Below, piece by piece: positions 1-6,394 of a stretch of 12,114 nucleotides of DNA. Position 1 is the stretch's first letter, and each line of letters opens with the position of its first letter. The position numbers and the translations under genes are program-made. Source of the stretch: JBPCOB01 sp051000715 (GTDB taxonomy: Bacteria; Actinomycetota; Actinomycetes; JALYNC01); NCBI GenBank assembly GCA_051000715.1, contig JBPCOB010000212.1, positions 1-12,114 of the forward strand. Reading direction: 5' to 3'. The notes under the pieces were generated by a model. It did not search any database, was not told the origin of the DNA, and saw nothing but the letters and a program-made list of their open reading frames with translations.

Positions 1-2
1 AG

Positions 3-1718
3 CCCGACCGCTGGGCCGAGGAGCAGCGGCGCGGGATGACCATCGACCTCGGCTTCGCCTGGACCGAGCTGCCGTCGGGGGAGCGACTGGCCTTCGTCGA
101 CGTGCCCGGTCATGCGCAGTTCGTGCCGAACATGCTGGCCGGGGTGGGACCGGTCCCGGCGGTGCTGTTCGTGGTGGCGGCGGATGAGGGGTGGCGACCA
201 CAGTCCGCCGAGCACCTCGCCGCCCTTGATGCGCTCGGCGTCCGGCACGGCCTGCTCGCGGTCACCCGGTCCGATCTGCTCGATCCGGGGCCGGCGACGG
301 CGGAGGCGCTGGACCGGATCGCGACAAGCTCGCTGGGCGCGGTGGAGTCGGTGGCCGTCAGCGGCGAGACCGGGGCCGGACTGCCGGCGCTGCGGAGGGC
401 GCTGGACCGGCTCGTCGTGGGGCTGCCCGCGCCAGACGCCGATGCCGACGTCCGGCTATGGATCGACCGGGCCTTCACCATCCGCGGCAGCGGGACGGTG
501 ATCACCGGCACCCTGGGCGCCGGCACCGTACGCACCGGCGACCGGCTGGCGATCGTGCCCGGCGACCGGCCGGTGCGGGTGCGGGCCCTCGAGGTGACCG
601 GGTCGCGGGTGACGGCCGTCGGGCCGGTGGCCAGGCTGGCGGTCAACCTGCGTGGCGCGGACCTCGACGACGTACGCCGGGGAGCCGCACTGGTCACGCC
701 GGGCGCCTGGCCGACGCCGACGGAGGTCGACGTCCGGCTGGTCGGGACCTCGGCCGATCTGCCGGCCCAGCTGGTACTGCACGTGGGCTCCGCCGCCCGA
801 CCGGTGCAGGTCCGGCTCCTGGGAGCGGGCACGGCCCGGCTCCGGCTACCCACCCCGCTGCCGCTGCGCCCCGGCGACCGGGGCCTGCTGCGCGACCCGG
901 GTCGGCATGCCGTGGCGGCCGGCGTGGTCGTGCTCGACGTGACACCGCCGCCGCTGCGCCGGCGCGGGGCTGCCGGCGTCCGGGCAGCCCAGCTGGCCGG
1001 GCTGGACGGCCGGCCGGGCCCGCTCGGCGAGGTGCTGCGCCGCGGCCTGGTCCGCCGGGCGGAGCTGGCGACGGCCGACCTGCTCGCCCTCGACGCGCCG
1101 GCGCCACCCGGGGTCGTCGCCGCCGGCGGCTGGTTGGTCGCACCGGAGCACTGGGCATCGCTGCGAGCCGCGCTCGAGCGGGCGGTGGCCGAGCATGCGG
1201 CGGCGCACCCGCTGGAGAGCGGGCTACCGGCGGAAGCAGCCCGCCGGGTGCTGGAGCTGCCGGACCGGCGGCTGCTCGACGCGTTGGCGGCGGCGACTCC
1301 CGGGCTGGTGGTCTACGAGGGCCGAATCCGGGGCGCCGGCGCCGGGCCGGTGTTTCCGCCCGCGGTGGCCGCCGGCCTGGTCCGGTTGCGGCAGCGGCTC
1401 TCCGGCGCGCCGTTCGCCGCGGCGGAGGCCGACGAGCTGGCCGCGCTGCACCTTGCACCGCCGGCTCTGGCCGCCGCCGCCCGCGCCGGCCTGCTGCTGC
1501 GGTTGTCAGACACGATCTACCTGCTGCCTGGGTCCGACGACGAGGCCGTGCGCCGGCTCAACCAGCTGCCGGGCCCATTCACGTTGAGCGAGGCCCGGCA
1601 GGCCCTCGGCACGACCCGGCGGGTCGCCGTACCGCTGCTGGAGGCACTCGACGCGGCCGGCCGGACGCGCAGGGTTGACGATCGCCGCCGCGAGGTCCGG
1701 TCGCGGTCGCCGGCGTAG
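3..1718 (+). CDS. selB: Selenocysteine-specific translation elongation factor SelB (5' truncated by the window edge)
   Basis: SelB is a GTPase that brings Sec-tRNA(Sec) to the ribosome at UGA codons marked by a SECIS RNA element. The reading frame is open from base 3, and the first visible residues (PDRWAEEQRRGMTIDLGFAW) match the switch region of SelB, so the ATG at 36 is internal and the true start lies upstream with the missing G1 loop. Counting from that Met, the G3 motif DVPGH is at 22-26 and the G4-like motif TRSD at 77-80 (TRxD instead of NKxD). Beta-barrel domains follow at about 140-305, then winged-helix repeats. The last, with LPGPFTLSEARQALGT, resembles the SECIS-binding C-terminal domain. 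571 residues are visible. It ends 9 bases before moaA. Its presence implies a Sec-decoding genome, with selA, selD and tRNA-Sec elsewhere. Confidence 0.95.
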   Translation, partial: PDRWAEEQRRGMTIDLGFAWTELPSGERLAFVDVPGHAQFVPNMLAGVGPVPAVLFVVAADEGWRPQSAEHLAALDALGVRHGLLAVTRSDLLDPGPATAEALDRIATSSLGAVESVAVSGETGAGLPALRRALDRLVVGLPAPDADADVRLWIDRAFTIRGSGTVITGTLGAGTVRTGDRLAIVPGDRPVRVRALEVTGSRVTAVGPVARLAVNLRGADLDDVRRGAALVTPGAWPTPTEVDVRLVGTSADLPAQLVLHVGSAARPVQVRLLGAGTARLRLPTPLPLRPGDRGLLRDPGRHAVAAGVVVLDVTPPPLRRRGAAGVRAAQLAGLDGRPGPLGEVLRRGLVRRAELATADLLALDAPAPPGVVAAGGWLVAPEHWASLRAALERAVAEHAAAHPLESGLPAEAARRVLELPDRRLLDALAAATPGLVVYEGRIRGAGAGPVFPPAVAAGLVRLRQRLSGAPFAAAEADELAALHLAPPALAAAARAGLLLRLSDTIYLLPGSDDEAVRRLNQLPGPFTLSEARQALGTTRRVAVPLLEALDAAGRTRRVDDRRREVRSRSPA

Positions 1719-1727
1719 GCTGAGCAC

Positions 1728-2708
1728 ATGTTGGCAGACCGGTACGGCCGGGTGGCCACCGATCTGCGGGTGTCGCTGACCGATCGGTGCAACCTGCGGT
1801 GCACGTACTGCATGCCGGCCGAAGGGCTGACCTGGCTGCCGAAGCCGGAGCTGCTCAGCGACGACGAGCTGGTCCGGCTGGTGCGGATCGCGGTCGGGCT
1901 GGGGGTCACCGACGTCCGGCTCACCGGCGGCGAACCCCTGGTACGGCCGGGTGTCGTCGGGCTCGTCGGCCGGCTCGCGGAGCTGCGTCCACGTCCCGGG
2001 CTCTCACTGACCACCAACGGTCTCGGGCTGGCCCGGGTCGCCGGTGCGCTGCGCGACGCCGGACTGGACCGGGTCAACGTCTCGCTGGACACGGTCGACC
2101 GGGCCCGCTACCTCACGCTGACCCGGCGCGACCGGCTGCCCGACGTGCTGGCCGGGCTGCGCGCGGCCGCCGCGGCCGGTCTGACCCCGGTGAAGGTCAA
2201 CGCCGTACTCATGCGCGGCGTGAACGACGACGACGCGGTCGAGCTGCTGCGGTTCTGCCTCGAGTCGAACTACCAGCTGCGCTTCATCGAGCAGATGCCC
2301 CTGGACCCGCAGCACGCCTGGGACCGGCGACGCATGCTCACGGCCGAGGAGATCCTTGATCGACTCGGTGCGATCTGGTCGTTGACCCCGGTCGAGTCCC
2401 GCGGGAGCTCGCCCGCGGAGACCTGGCTGGTCGACGGCGGGCCGGCTGTGGTGGGCGTCATCGCATCCGTCACCCGACCGTTCTGCGCGAGCTGCGACCG
2501 GGTCCGGCTGACCGCGGACGGCCAGGTGCGCAACTGCCTGTTCGCCCGCGAGGAGTCGGATCTGCGCTCCGCGCTGCGCGCCGGGGCAGACGACGGCGAG
2601 CTGGCCGAGCGCTGGCGGGCGGCGCTGCGGAGCAAGCGGGCGGGACACGGGATCGACGACCCGGCGTTCCTGCAGCCGGACCGGCCCATGTCGGCCATCG
2701 GAGGGTGA
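1728..2708 (+). CDS. moaA: GTP 3',8-cyclase MoaA (molybdenum cofactor biosynthesis)
   Basis: MoaA is a radical-SAM enzyme that rearranges GTP to 3',8-cyclo-7,8-dihydro-GTP, the first step of molybdopterin synthesis. The 326-residue length is usual for the family. The N-terminal radical-SAM cluster is CNLRCTYC (C21, C25, C28), the SAM-binding LTGGEP is at 65-70, and the second 4Fe-4S site is C253, C256 and C270 in FCASCDRVRL...RNC. The protein ends in the Gly-Gly tail (SAIGG) needed for activity in this family. The start at 1728 gives the usual DRYGRVATDLRVSLTDRC beginning; no strong Shine-Dalgarno is visible, and the 9-base gap to selB suggests co-transcription. The stop overlaps the mobA start (GTGA, bases 2705-2708), indicating translational coupling. 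Confidence 0.96.
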   Translation: MLADRYGRVATDLRVSLTDRCNLRCTYCMPAEGLTWLPKPELLSDDELVRLVRIAVGLGVTDVRLTGGEPLVRPGVVGLVGRLAELRPRPGLSLTTNGLGLARVAGALRDAGLDRVNVSLDTVDRARYLTLTRRDRLPDVLAGLRAAAAAGLTPVKVNAVLMRGVNDDDAVELLRFCLESNYQLRFIEQMPLDPQHAWDRRRMLTAEEILDRLGAIWSLTPVESRGSSPAETWLVDGGPAVVGVIASVTRPFCASCDRVRLTADGQVRNCLFAREESDLRSALRAGADDGELAERWRAALRSKRAGHGIDDPAFLQPDRPMSAIGG

Positions 2709-3286
2709 GCCTGCCGGCGTACGACGCGGTCGTGCTGGCCGGCGGTGCGGCCCGGCGGCTGGGAGGCCGGGACAAGGCCGCCGAGCTGGTCGGGTCGGTA
2801 TCCATGCTGGACCGCGTGCTGGCCGCGGTGCCGGACGCCGTGCGGACAGTGGTGGTGGGCCCGTTCCGGCCGGTCACTGCGACGGTCACCACCTGGACCC
2901 AGGAGTCTCCCCCGGGCGGCGGTCCGGCGGCCGGCCTGGCCGCCGGGCTGGCCGAGACCTCGGCAGCGACGGTCGTGCTGCTGGCAGCGGACCTGCCCTT
3001 CCTGTCGGTTGAGACCATCCGATGGTTGCTCGCGGCGGGGCTCGGGGCGGATGGAGCGCTGCTCCTCGACGCCGACGGGCGCGACCAGCCTCTGGTGAGT
3101 GCATGGCGCGCCGCCGCTTTGCGCGACGCCGTACAAGGGCTGCCCACGCCGGTCGGCGTCCCGCTGCACCGGTTGTTGGCCGACCTGGACGTACGCCGGG
3201 TGGCGCTTTCACCGGCTGCGGGCGCCCCGCCATGGTTCGACTGCGACACCGAGTCGGAGCTGCGGCGAGCAAGGGAGCTGGCGTGA
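2705..3286 (+). CDS. mobA: Molybdenum cofactor guanylyltransferase MobA-like protein
   Basis: MobA-type nucleotidyltransferases transfer GMP from GTP to molybdopterin, giving the MGD form used by formate dehydrogenases and other DMSO-reductase family enzymes. The GTG start overlaps the moaA stop by four bases. The 193-residue protein has the nucleotide-binding signature LAGGAARRLGGRDK (11-24, conserved Lys24), a GGGPAAGL loop (71-78) and the metal-binding stretch LLAADLPF (92-99, Asp96). A Cys/Asp near the C-terminus (FDCDTESEL) fits the D-T/N-P-x-D-like end of this family. The length matches stand-alone MobA. Related MobA/MocA-type proteins could transfer CMP instead; the placement directly after moaA favours a Moco role, but the exact nucleotide is inferred. 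Confidence 0.88.
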   Translation: MSLPAYDAVVLAGGAARRLGGRDKAAELVGSVSMLDRVLAAVPDAVRTVVVGPFRPVTATVTTWTQESPPGGGPAAGLAAGLAETSAATVVLLAADLPFLSVETIRWLLAAGLGADGALLLDADGRDQPLVSAWRAAALRDAVQGLPTPVGVPLHRLLADLDVRRVALSPAAGAPPWFDCDTESELRRARELA

Positions 3287-3525
3287 ACACGCTCGAGGAG
3301 TGGGTCCGTCAGGTCAGCGGGGAGCTCGGGCTCGCCGGCGAGATCGATCGCGACCTGGTGCTCGACCTTGCCCGCGACGTCGCGCACGGGGTGGCCCGCC
3401 CCGCGGCGCCGCTGACCACCTGCCTGGTCGGGCTGGCCGCCGGCGCGGCGGGTGGTGGTCCGGAGGCGGTGCGGGCGGCGACGGAGCGGGTCTCGGAGCT
3501 GGTACGCCGCTGGCCGGCGGTCTGA
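3283..3525 (+). CDS. DUF6457 small protein, Moco-operon partner
   Basis: This 80-residue protein starts at a GTG that overlaps the mobA stop (GTGA, 3283-3286), repeating the coupling seen between moaA and mobA. It is a helical, Cys-poor acidic/neutral protein with the stretch LDLARDVAHGVARPAAPL (27-44), which I recognise as the DUF6457 signature found in actinobacteria either fused to the C-terminus of MobA-like proteins or encoded just after them. There is no signal peptide or membrane segment. Its function is not known to me; the constant link with MobA suggests a helper or regulatory role in MGD insertion or nucleotidyltransfer. It is the last gene of the block, followed by a strong hairpin. 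A longer in-frame extension upstream exists but would overlap mobA entirely and is not needed. Confidence 0.8.
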   Translation: MNTLEEWVRQVSGELGLAGEIDRDLVLDLARDVAHGVARPAAPLTTCLVGLAAGAAGGGPEAVRAATERVSELVRRWPAV

Positions 3526-3540
3526 CGATCTCGCGGACCT

Positions 3541-3568
3541 CGGCGCGCCGTGAGCACGGCACGCGCCG
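3541..3568 (+). terminator. Hairpin after the selB-moaA-mobA-DUF6457 block, candidate terminator
   Basis: A 7-bp stem CGGCGCG/CGCGCCG (3541-3547 with 3562-3568) encloses an inner stem CCGTG/CACGG. It begins 15 bases after the DUF6457 stop. There is no T-run, which is common for actinobacterial terminators. The role is inferred from stem strength and position. Confidence 0.45.
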
Positions 3569-3671
3569 CCGCCGCAACGGCCTCATGCGTCGCCAGATCA
3601 GCATCGGCGGCATCCGGGTCGAGCAGGCCCGGTCCACCACGCAGTGCATCGCCTGCCGGGAGAATGACGGC

Positions 3672-4172
3672 ATGGACCCGCTCGACCCCGTCGCCCCCGG
3701 ACCTGCGGACGAGCGTGGCACACCGGCCCTGCCGGTCCGGCTCGCCGCCCGGGTGCTGGTGCTGGATCCGGATGACCGCGTGCTGCTGCTGCGCTACGAC
3801 GATGCCCCACCGAACGGCCGGCACTGGGCCACGCCGGGCGGCGGCCTGGAGGCCGACGAAGACTACGCGACGGCCGCCGTCCGGGAGCTCTGGGAAGAGA
3901 CCGGCTGGGCCGACATGTCGCTGGACGGCGAGATCGGCGCGGCCGAAGTGACGATGGAGTACGACGGTCGTCTGGTGGCTCAGCGCGAGCGCCTCTATCT
4001 GGCGCGGACCGATCACCCCTTCCGCCAGCTTGCCGATGTGGCAGCGATGCACGCCGCGGATCGCATCGCCGCCTGGCGATGGTGGACACTCGCCGAGCTG
4101 ATTTCGACGAGCGAGGTCGTCTGGCCGGCGGGGCTCGCTGGCTTGATCGCCACCGTCGTCCGGCCGACATAG
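3672..4172 (+). CDS. Nudix hydrolase
   Basis: A 166-residue Nudix-family protein, a metal-dependent hydrolase of nucleoside diphosphates linked to another moiety. The Nudix box Gx5Ex7REUxEExGU runs from Gly57 to Trp79, with Glu63, RELWEE (71-76) and Gly78; the final hydrophobic position is Trp. The beta-strand before the box (VRLAARVLVLDPDDRVLLLRY) is typical. The chosen ATG has a GGGAGA Shine-Dalgarno 8 bases upstream (3658-3663), after a 146-base gap that holds the hairpin of the previous operon but no other gene. It converges with kptA. The substrate cannot be read from the sequence; ADP-ribose, NADH, dinucleoside polyphosphates or oxidised nucleotides are all possible. Confidence 0.9.
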   Translation: MDPLDPVAPGPADERGTPALPVRLAARVLVLDPDDRVLLLRYDDAPPNGRHWATPGGGLEADEDYATAAVRELWEETGWADMSLDGEIGAAEVTMEYDGRLVAQRERLYLARTDHPFRQLADVAAMHAADRIAAWRWWTLAELISTSEVVWPAGLAGLIATVVRPT

Positions 4173-4206
4173 TTCCTCTGGACCCGCAGCCAGAACAGAC
4201 GGGCGA

Positions 4207-4782
4207 TCAGAGCCGCTGCACGGTCCCCGCCTGCCGGAGGTGCGACGCCGGTACGGCGTCGACCAGCCAGACGCCGTTGGCGCTCACCGTGAAGACGTGC
4301 CCGTCGCGGGCCATGGCGGCGGCGTCGACCGCCAGGACGGCCGGTCGCCCGTGCCGACGACCGACCCGCTCGGCTGTGACCACGTCCGGAGACAGGTGCA
4401 CGGCGAGTCTTCGCATCGGCCGTAGGCCATCAGCCAGGATTGCCGGTAGGGACGCGGTCGTGGTGCCGTGGAAGAGCAGCGGCGGAGGAGCAGCCGGCGG
4501 CAGGCCGAGATCCACCGGAACGCTGTGGCCCTGGCTGGCCCGGATCCGGCGTCGGGTCGGGTCGTAGGCGTAGCGGCGCTTGTCGTTGCGGCGCACGACC
4601 TCGTCGAGTTCGGCCCGGGTCAGCCGAAAGCCGTGCGCCCGGCAGGCGGCGAGCAGGTCCTCGACGTCCACCCAGCCGGCGTCGTCGAGAACCAGCCCGA
4701 TCCGATCCGGCGCGTGCCGCAGGTGCCGGGCGAGGTACTTGCTGACCTTGACCAGCCGAGCCTGGTCCACGCGTCCGACCAT
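4207..4782 (-). CDS. kptA: RNA 2'-phosphotransferase KptA/Tpt1
   Basis: KptA removes an internal RNA 2'-phosphate using NAD+, releasing nicotinamide and ADP-ribose 1'',2''-cyclic phosphate. The 191-residue protein has the N-terminal winged-helix part with SKYLARHLRHAPDRIGL (14-30), where Arg22-His23 match the catalytic R-H pair, and GWVDVEDLL. Arg81 in RIRASQGHS is the second conserved Arg. The ADP-ribosyltransferase-like half has LLFHGTTTASLP (His105, Gly106, Thr107) and GLRPMRRLAVHLS (Arg125, His129); the usual HVH is AVH here. ATG 4780-4782 is chosen over a longer frame that would run into fabG; the Shine-Dalgarno is weak and GTG at 4768-4770 is an alternative start. The gene is divergent from fabG and convergent with the Nudix gene. 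The natural RNA substrate in bacteria is generally unknown. Confidence 0.92.
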   Translation of the reverse strand: MVGRVDQARLVKVSKYLARHLRHAPDRIGLVLDDAGWVDVEDLLAACRAHGFRLTRAELDEVVRRNDKRRYAYDPTRRRIRASQGHSVPVDLGLPPAAPPPLLFHGTTTASLPAILADGLRPMRRLAVHLSPDVVTAERVGRRHGRPAVLAVDAAAMARDGHVFTVSANGVWLVDAVPASHLRQAGTVQRL

Positions 4783-4844
4783 ACGTCGTTCTGCCGACTG
4801 GCAGAGTGTGCGGCCGGGCTCGCGAGAGGGAGGATTGGACGCAG

Positions 4845-5549
4845 ATGAGCCGGTCGGTGCTGGTGACAGGCGGCAACCGGGGGATCGGCCTCGCGGTTGC
4901 TCGCGCCTTCGCCGCCCAGGGCGACCGGGTGGCGGTGACGCACCGCGCGAGCCCACCGCCGGCCGGGCTGTACGGCGTCCGCTGCGACGTCACCGACGCC
5001 GAGGAGGTCGACGACGCCTTCGCGGCGGTCGAGGCGGAGCACGGCAAGGTGGAGGTGCTGGTTGCCAATGCGGGGATCACCCGCGACACACTGCTGCTGC
5101 GGATGGACGAGTCGGCCTTCACCGAGGTGCTCGACACCAACCTCACCGGCGCCTACCGGGTGGCCAAGCGGGCCGCCGCCGGCATGCTCCGGGCGCGGGC
5201 CGGTCGGATGATCTTCATCTCGTCGGTGGTGGGCCTCACCGGCTCGGCCGGCCAGGCGAACTATGCGGCGGCCAAGGCGGGCCTCGTGGGGCTGGCCCGC
5301 TCGATCGCCCGCGAGCTCGGCTCCCGCGGGATCACCGCGAACGTCGTCGCGCCGGGCTTCGTAGAGACGGACATGACTGCGGCGCTGTCGGACGACCGAC
5401 GGGCGGAGCTGCTCGGGCGGATCCCGCTCGGCCGTTACGCCCGCCCAGACGAGGTGGCGGGCGTGGTGACCTTCCTCGCCGGTCCCGCGGGGGCCTACAT
5501 CACCGGCGCGGTCATCCCGGTCGACGGCGGGCTGGGCATGGGTCACTGA
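4845..5549 (+). CDS. fabG: 3-oxoacyl-ACP reductase FabG (MabA-type)
   Basis: This NADPH-dependent short-chain dehydrogenase reduces 3-oxoacyl-ACP to 3-hydroxyacyl-ACP in the FAS-II cycle. The 234-residue protein has the cofactor motif TGGNRGIG (8-15), THR (32-34, Arg suited to the NADPH phosphate), NAG (75-77), catalytic Asn99, Ser127, Tyr140 and Lys144, the PGFVETDM loop (170-177), and the ending VIPVDGGLGMGH. Start-to-end similarity to mycobacterial MabA (FabG1) is obvious by eye. ATG 4845 is supported by GGGAGG at 4828-4833, 11 bases upstream; an in-frame upstream ATG (4806) lacks this support. inhA follows 73 bases later, the classic mabA-inhA pair, so the two probably share a transcript from a promoter in the short kptA-fabG gap. 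Confidence 0.95.
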   Translation: MSRSVLVTGGNRGIGLAVARAFAAQGDRVAVTHRASPPPAGLYGVRCDVTDAEEVDDAFAAVEAEHGKVEVLVANAGITRDTLLLRMDESAFTEVLDTNLTGAYRVAKRAAAGMLRARAGRMIFISSVVGLTGSAGQANYAAAKAGLVGLARSIARELGSRGITANVVAPGFVETDMTAALSDDRRAELLGRIPLGRYARPDEVAGVVTFLAGPAGAYITGAVIPVDGGLGMGH

Positions 5550-5622
5550 CCGCGAGAGCTGGCTGCCGGCGCCGGCCGGCTGCAAGGATGGCCGGTCTCC
5601 CGGCGTACGGCGGAGGTGACGT

Positions 5623-6390
5623 ATGGGGTTGCTCGAGGGCAAGCGGCTGCTGGTGACCGGTGTGCTGACCGAGGCGTCGATCGCCTTCGCGGTCGCCCGC
5701 ATCGCCCAGGAGGAGGGCGCCACGGTGGTCCTCAGCGGCTTCGGCCGCGGAATGTCGATCACCGAACGGGTGGCGAAGCGGCTGGCGGAGCCCGCGCCGG
5801 TCGTCTCGCTGGACGTCAGCAGCGAGGACGACCTGATCGGACTGGCGGACCGGCTGCGCGAACACCTCGACGGGCTGGACGGCGTACTGCACGCCATCGC
5901 CTTCGCCCCGGCGGCCGCCCTCGGTGGGGGGTTCCTGGACACGCCGTGGGCGGACGTCGCCACTGCGCTGCAGGTCTCGACGTACTCGCTGGCCGGGCTG
6001 GCGCGGGCGACGCTGCCGCTGATGCCGGCCGGCGGCTCGATCGTCGGGCTGGACTTCGACGCCACCGTGGCCTGGCCCGTCTACGACTGGATGGGCGTCG
6101 CGAAGGCTGGGCTGGAGTCCACGGCGCGTTACCTGGCTCGCGACCTCGGCCCCCGCGGCGTACGGGTCAACCTGGTCGCCGCGGGGCCGCTGCGTACGAT
6201 GGCGGCCCGCAGCATTCCGGGCTTCGACGAGTTCGAGGCCTTTTGGGACCGCCGGGCACCGCTCGGCTGGGACATCGGCGACACCGAGCCCGCGGCCCGC
6301 GCCTGCGTCGCCCTGCTCAGCGACTGGTTCCCGGCGACCACCGGCGAGATCGTGCACGCGGACGGCGGGGTGCACGCCATCGGCGCCTGA
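5623..6390 (+). CDS. inhA: Enoyl-ACP reductase FabI (InhA-type)
   Basis: This enzyme catalyses the NADH-dependent reduction of trans-2-enoyl-ACP, the last step of each FAS-II elongation round. The 255-residue protein opens like InhA (GLLEGKRLLVTGVLTEASIAF). It has LDVSSEDD (63-70), the cofactor loop LHAIAFAP (89-96), VGLDFDAT (141-148), the catalytic Tyr154 and Lys161 in YDWMGVAK, VNLVAAGPLRT (182-192) and the ending WFPATTGEIVHADGG. It is slightly shorter than mycobacterial InhA, mainly in the substrate-binding loop after ARSIPGF, which suggests no adaptation to very long chains. The position of InhA Ser94 is Ala91 here. A strong GGAGGT (5612-5617) lies 5 bases before the ATG. The gene converges with the next minus-strand gene, with only 4 bases between stops. 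Mycolate synthesis should not be assumed. Confidence 0.95.
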   Translation: MGLLEGKRLLVTGVLTEASIAFAVARIAQEEGATVVLSGFGRGMSITERVAKRLAEPAPVVSLDVSSEDDLIGLADRLREHLDGLDGVLHAIAFAPAAALGGGFLDTPWADVATALQVSTYSLAGLARATLPLMPAGGSIVGLDFDATVAWPVYDWMGVAKAGLESTARYLARDLGPRGVRVNLVAAGPLRTMAARSIPGFDEFEAFWDRRAPLGWDIGDTEPAARACVALLSDWFPATTGEIVHADGGVHAIGA

Positions 6391-6394
6391 GCCG

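Noticed and set aside
36..38. ATG at 36 as the start of selB
   Set aside because: The frame is open to the window edge and the residues before it (DRWAEEQRRG) are conserved SelB sequence, so the gene is truncated, not short.
4620..6065. Long minus-strand frame opposite fabG and inhA
   Set aside because: It is the antisense of two clear FAS-II genes, and its C-terminal part only reads into the start of kptA in the kptA frame.
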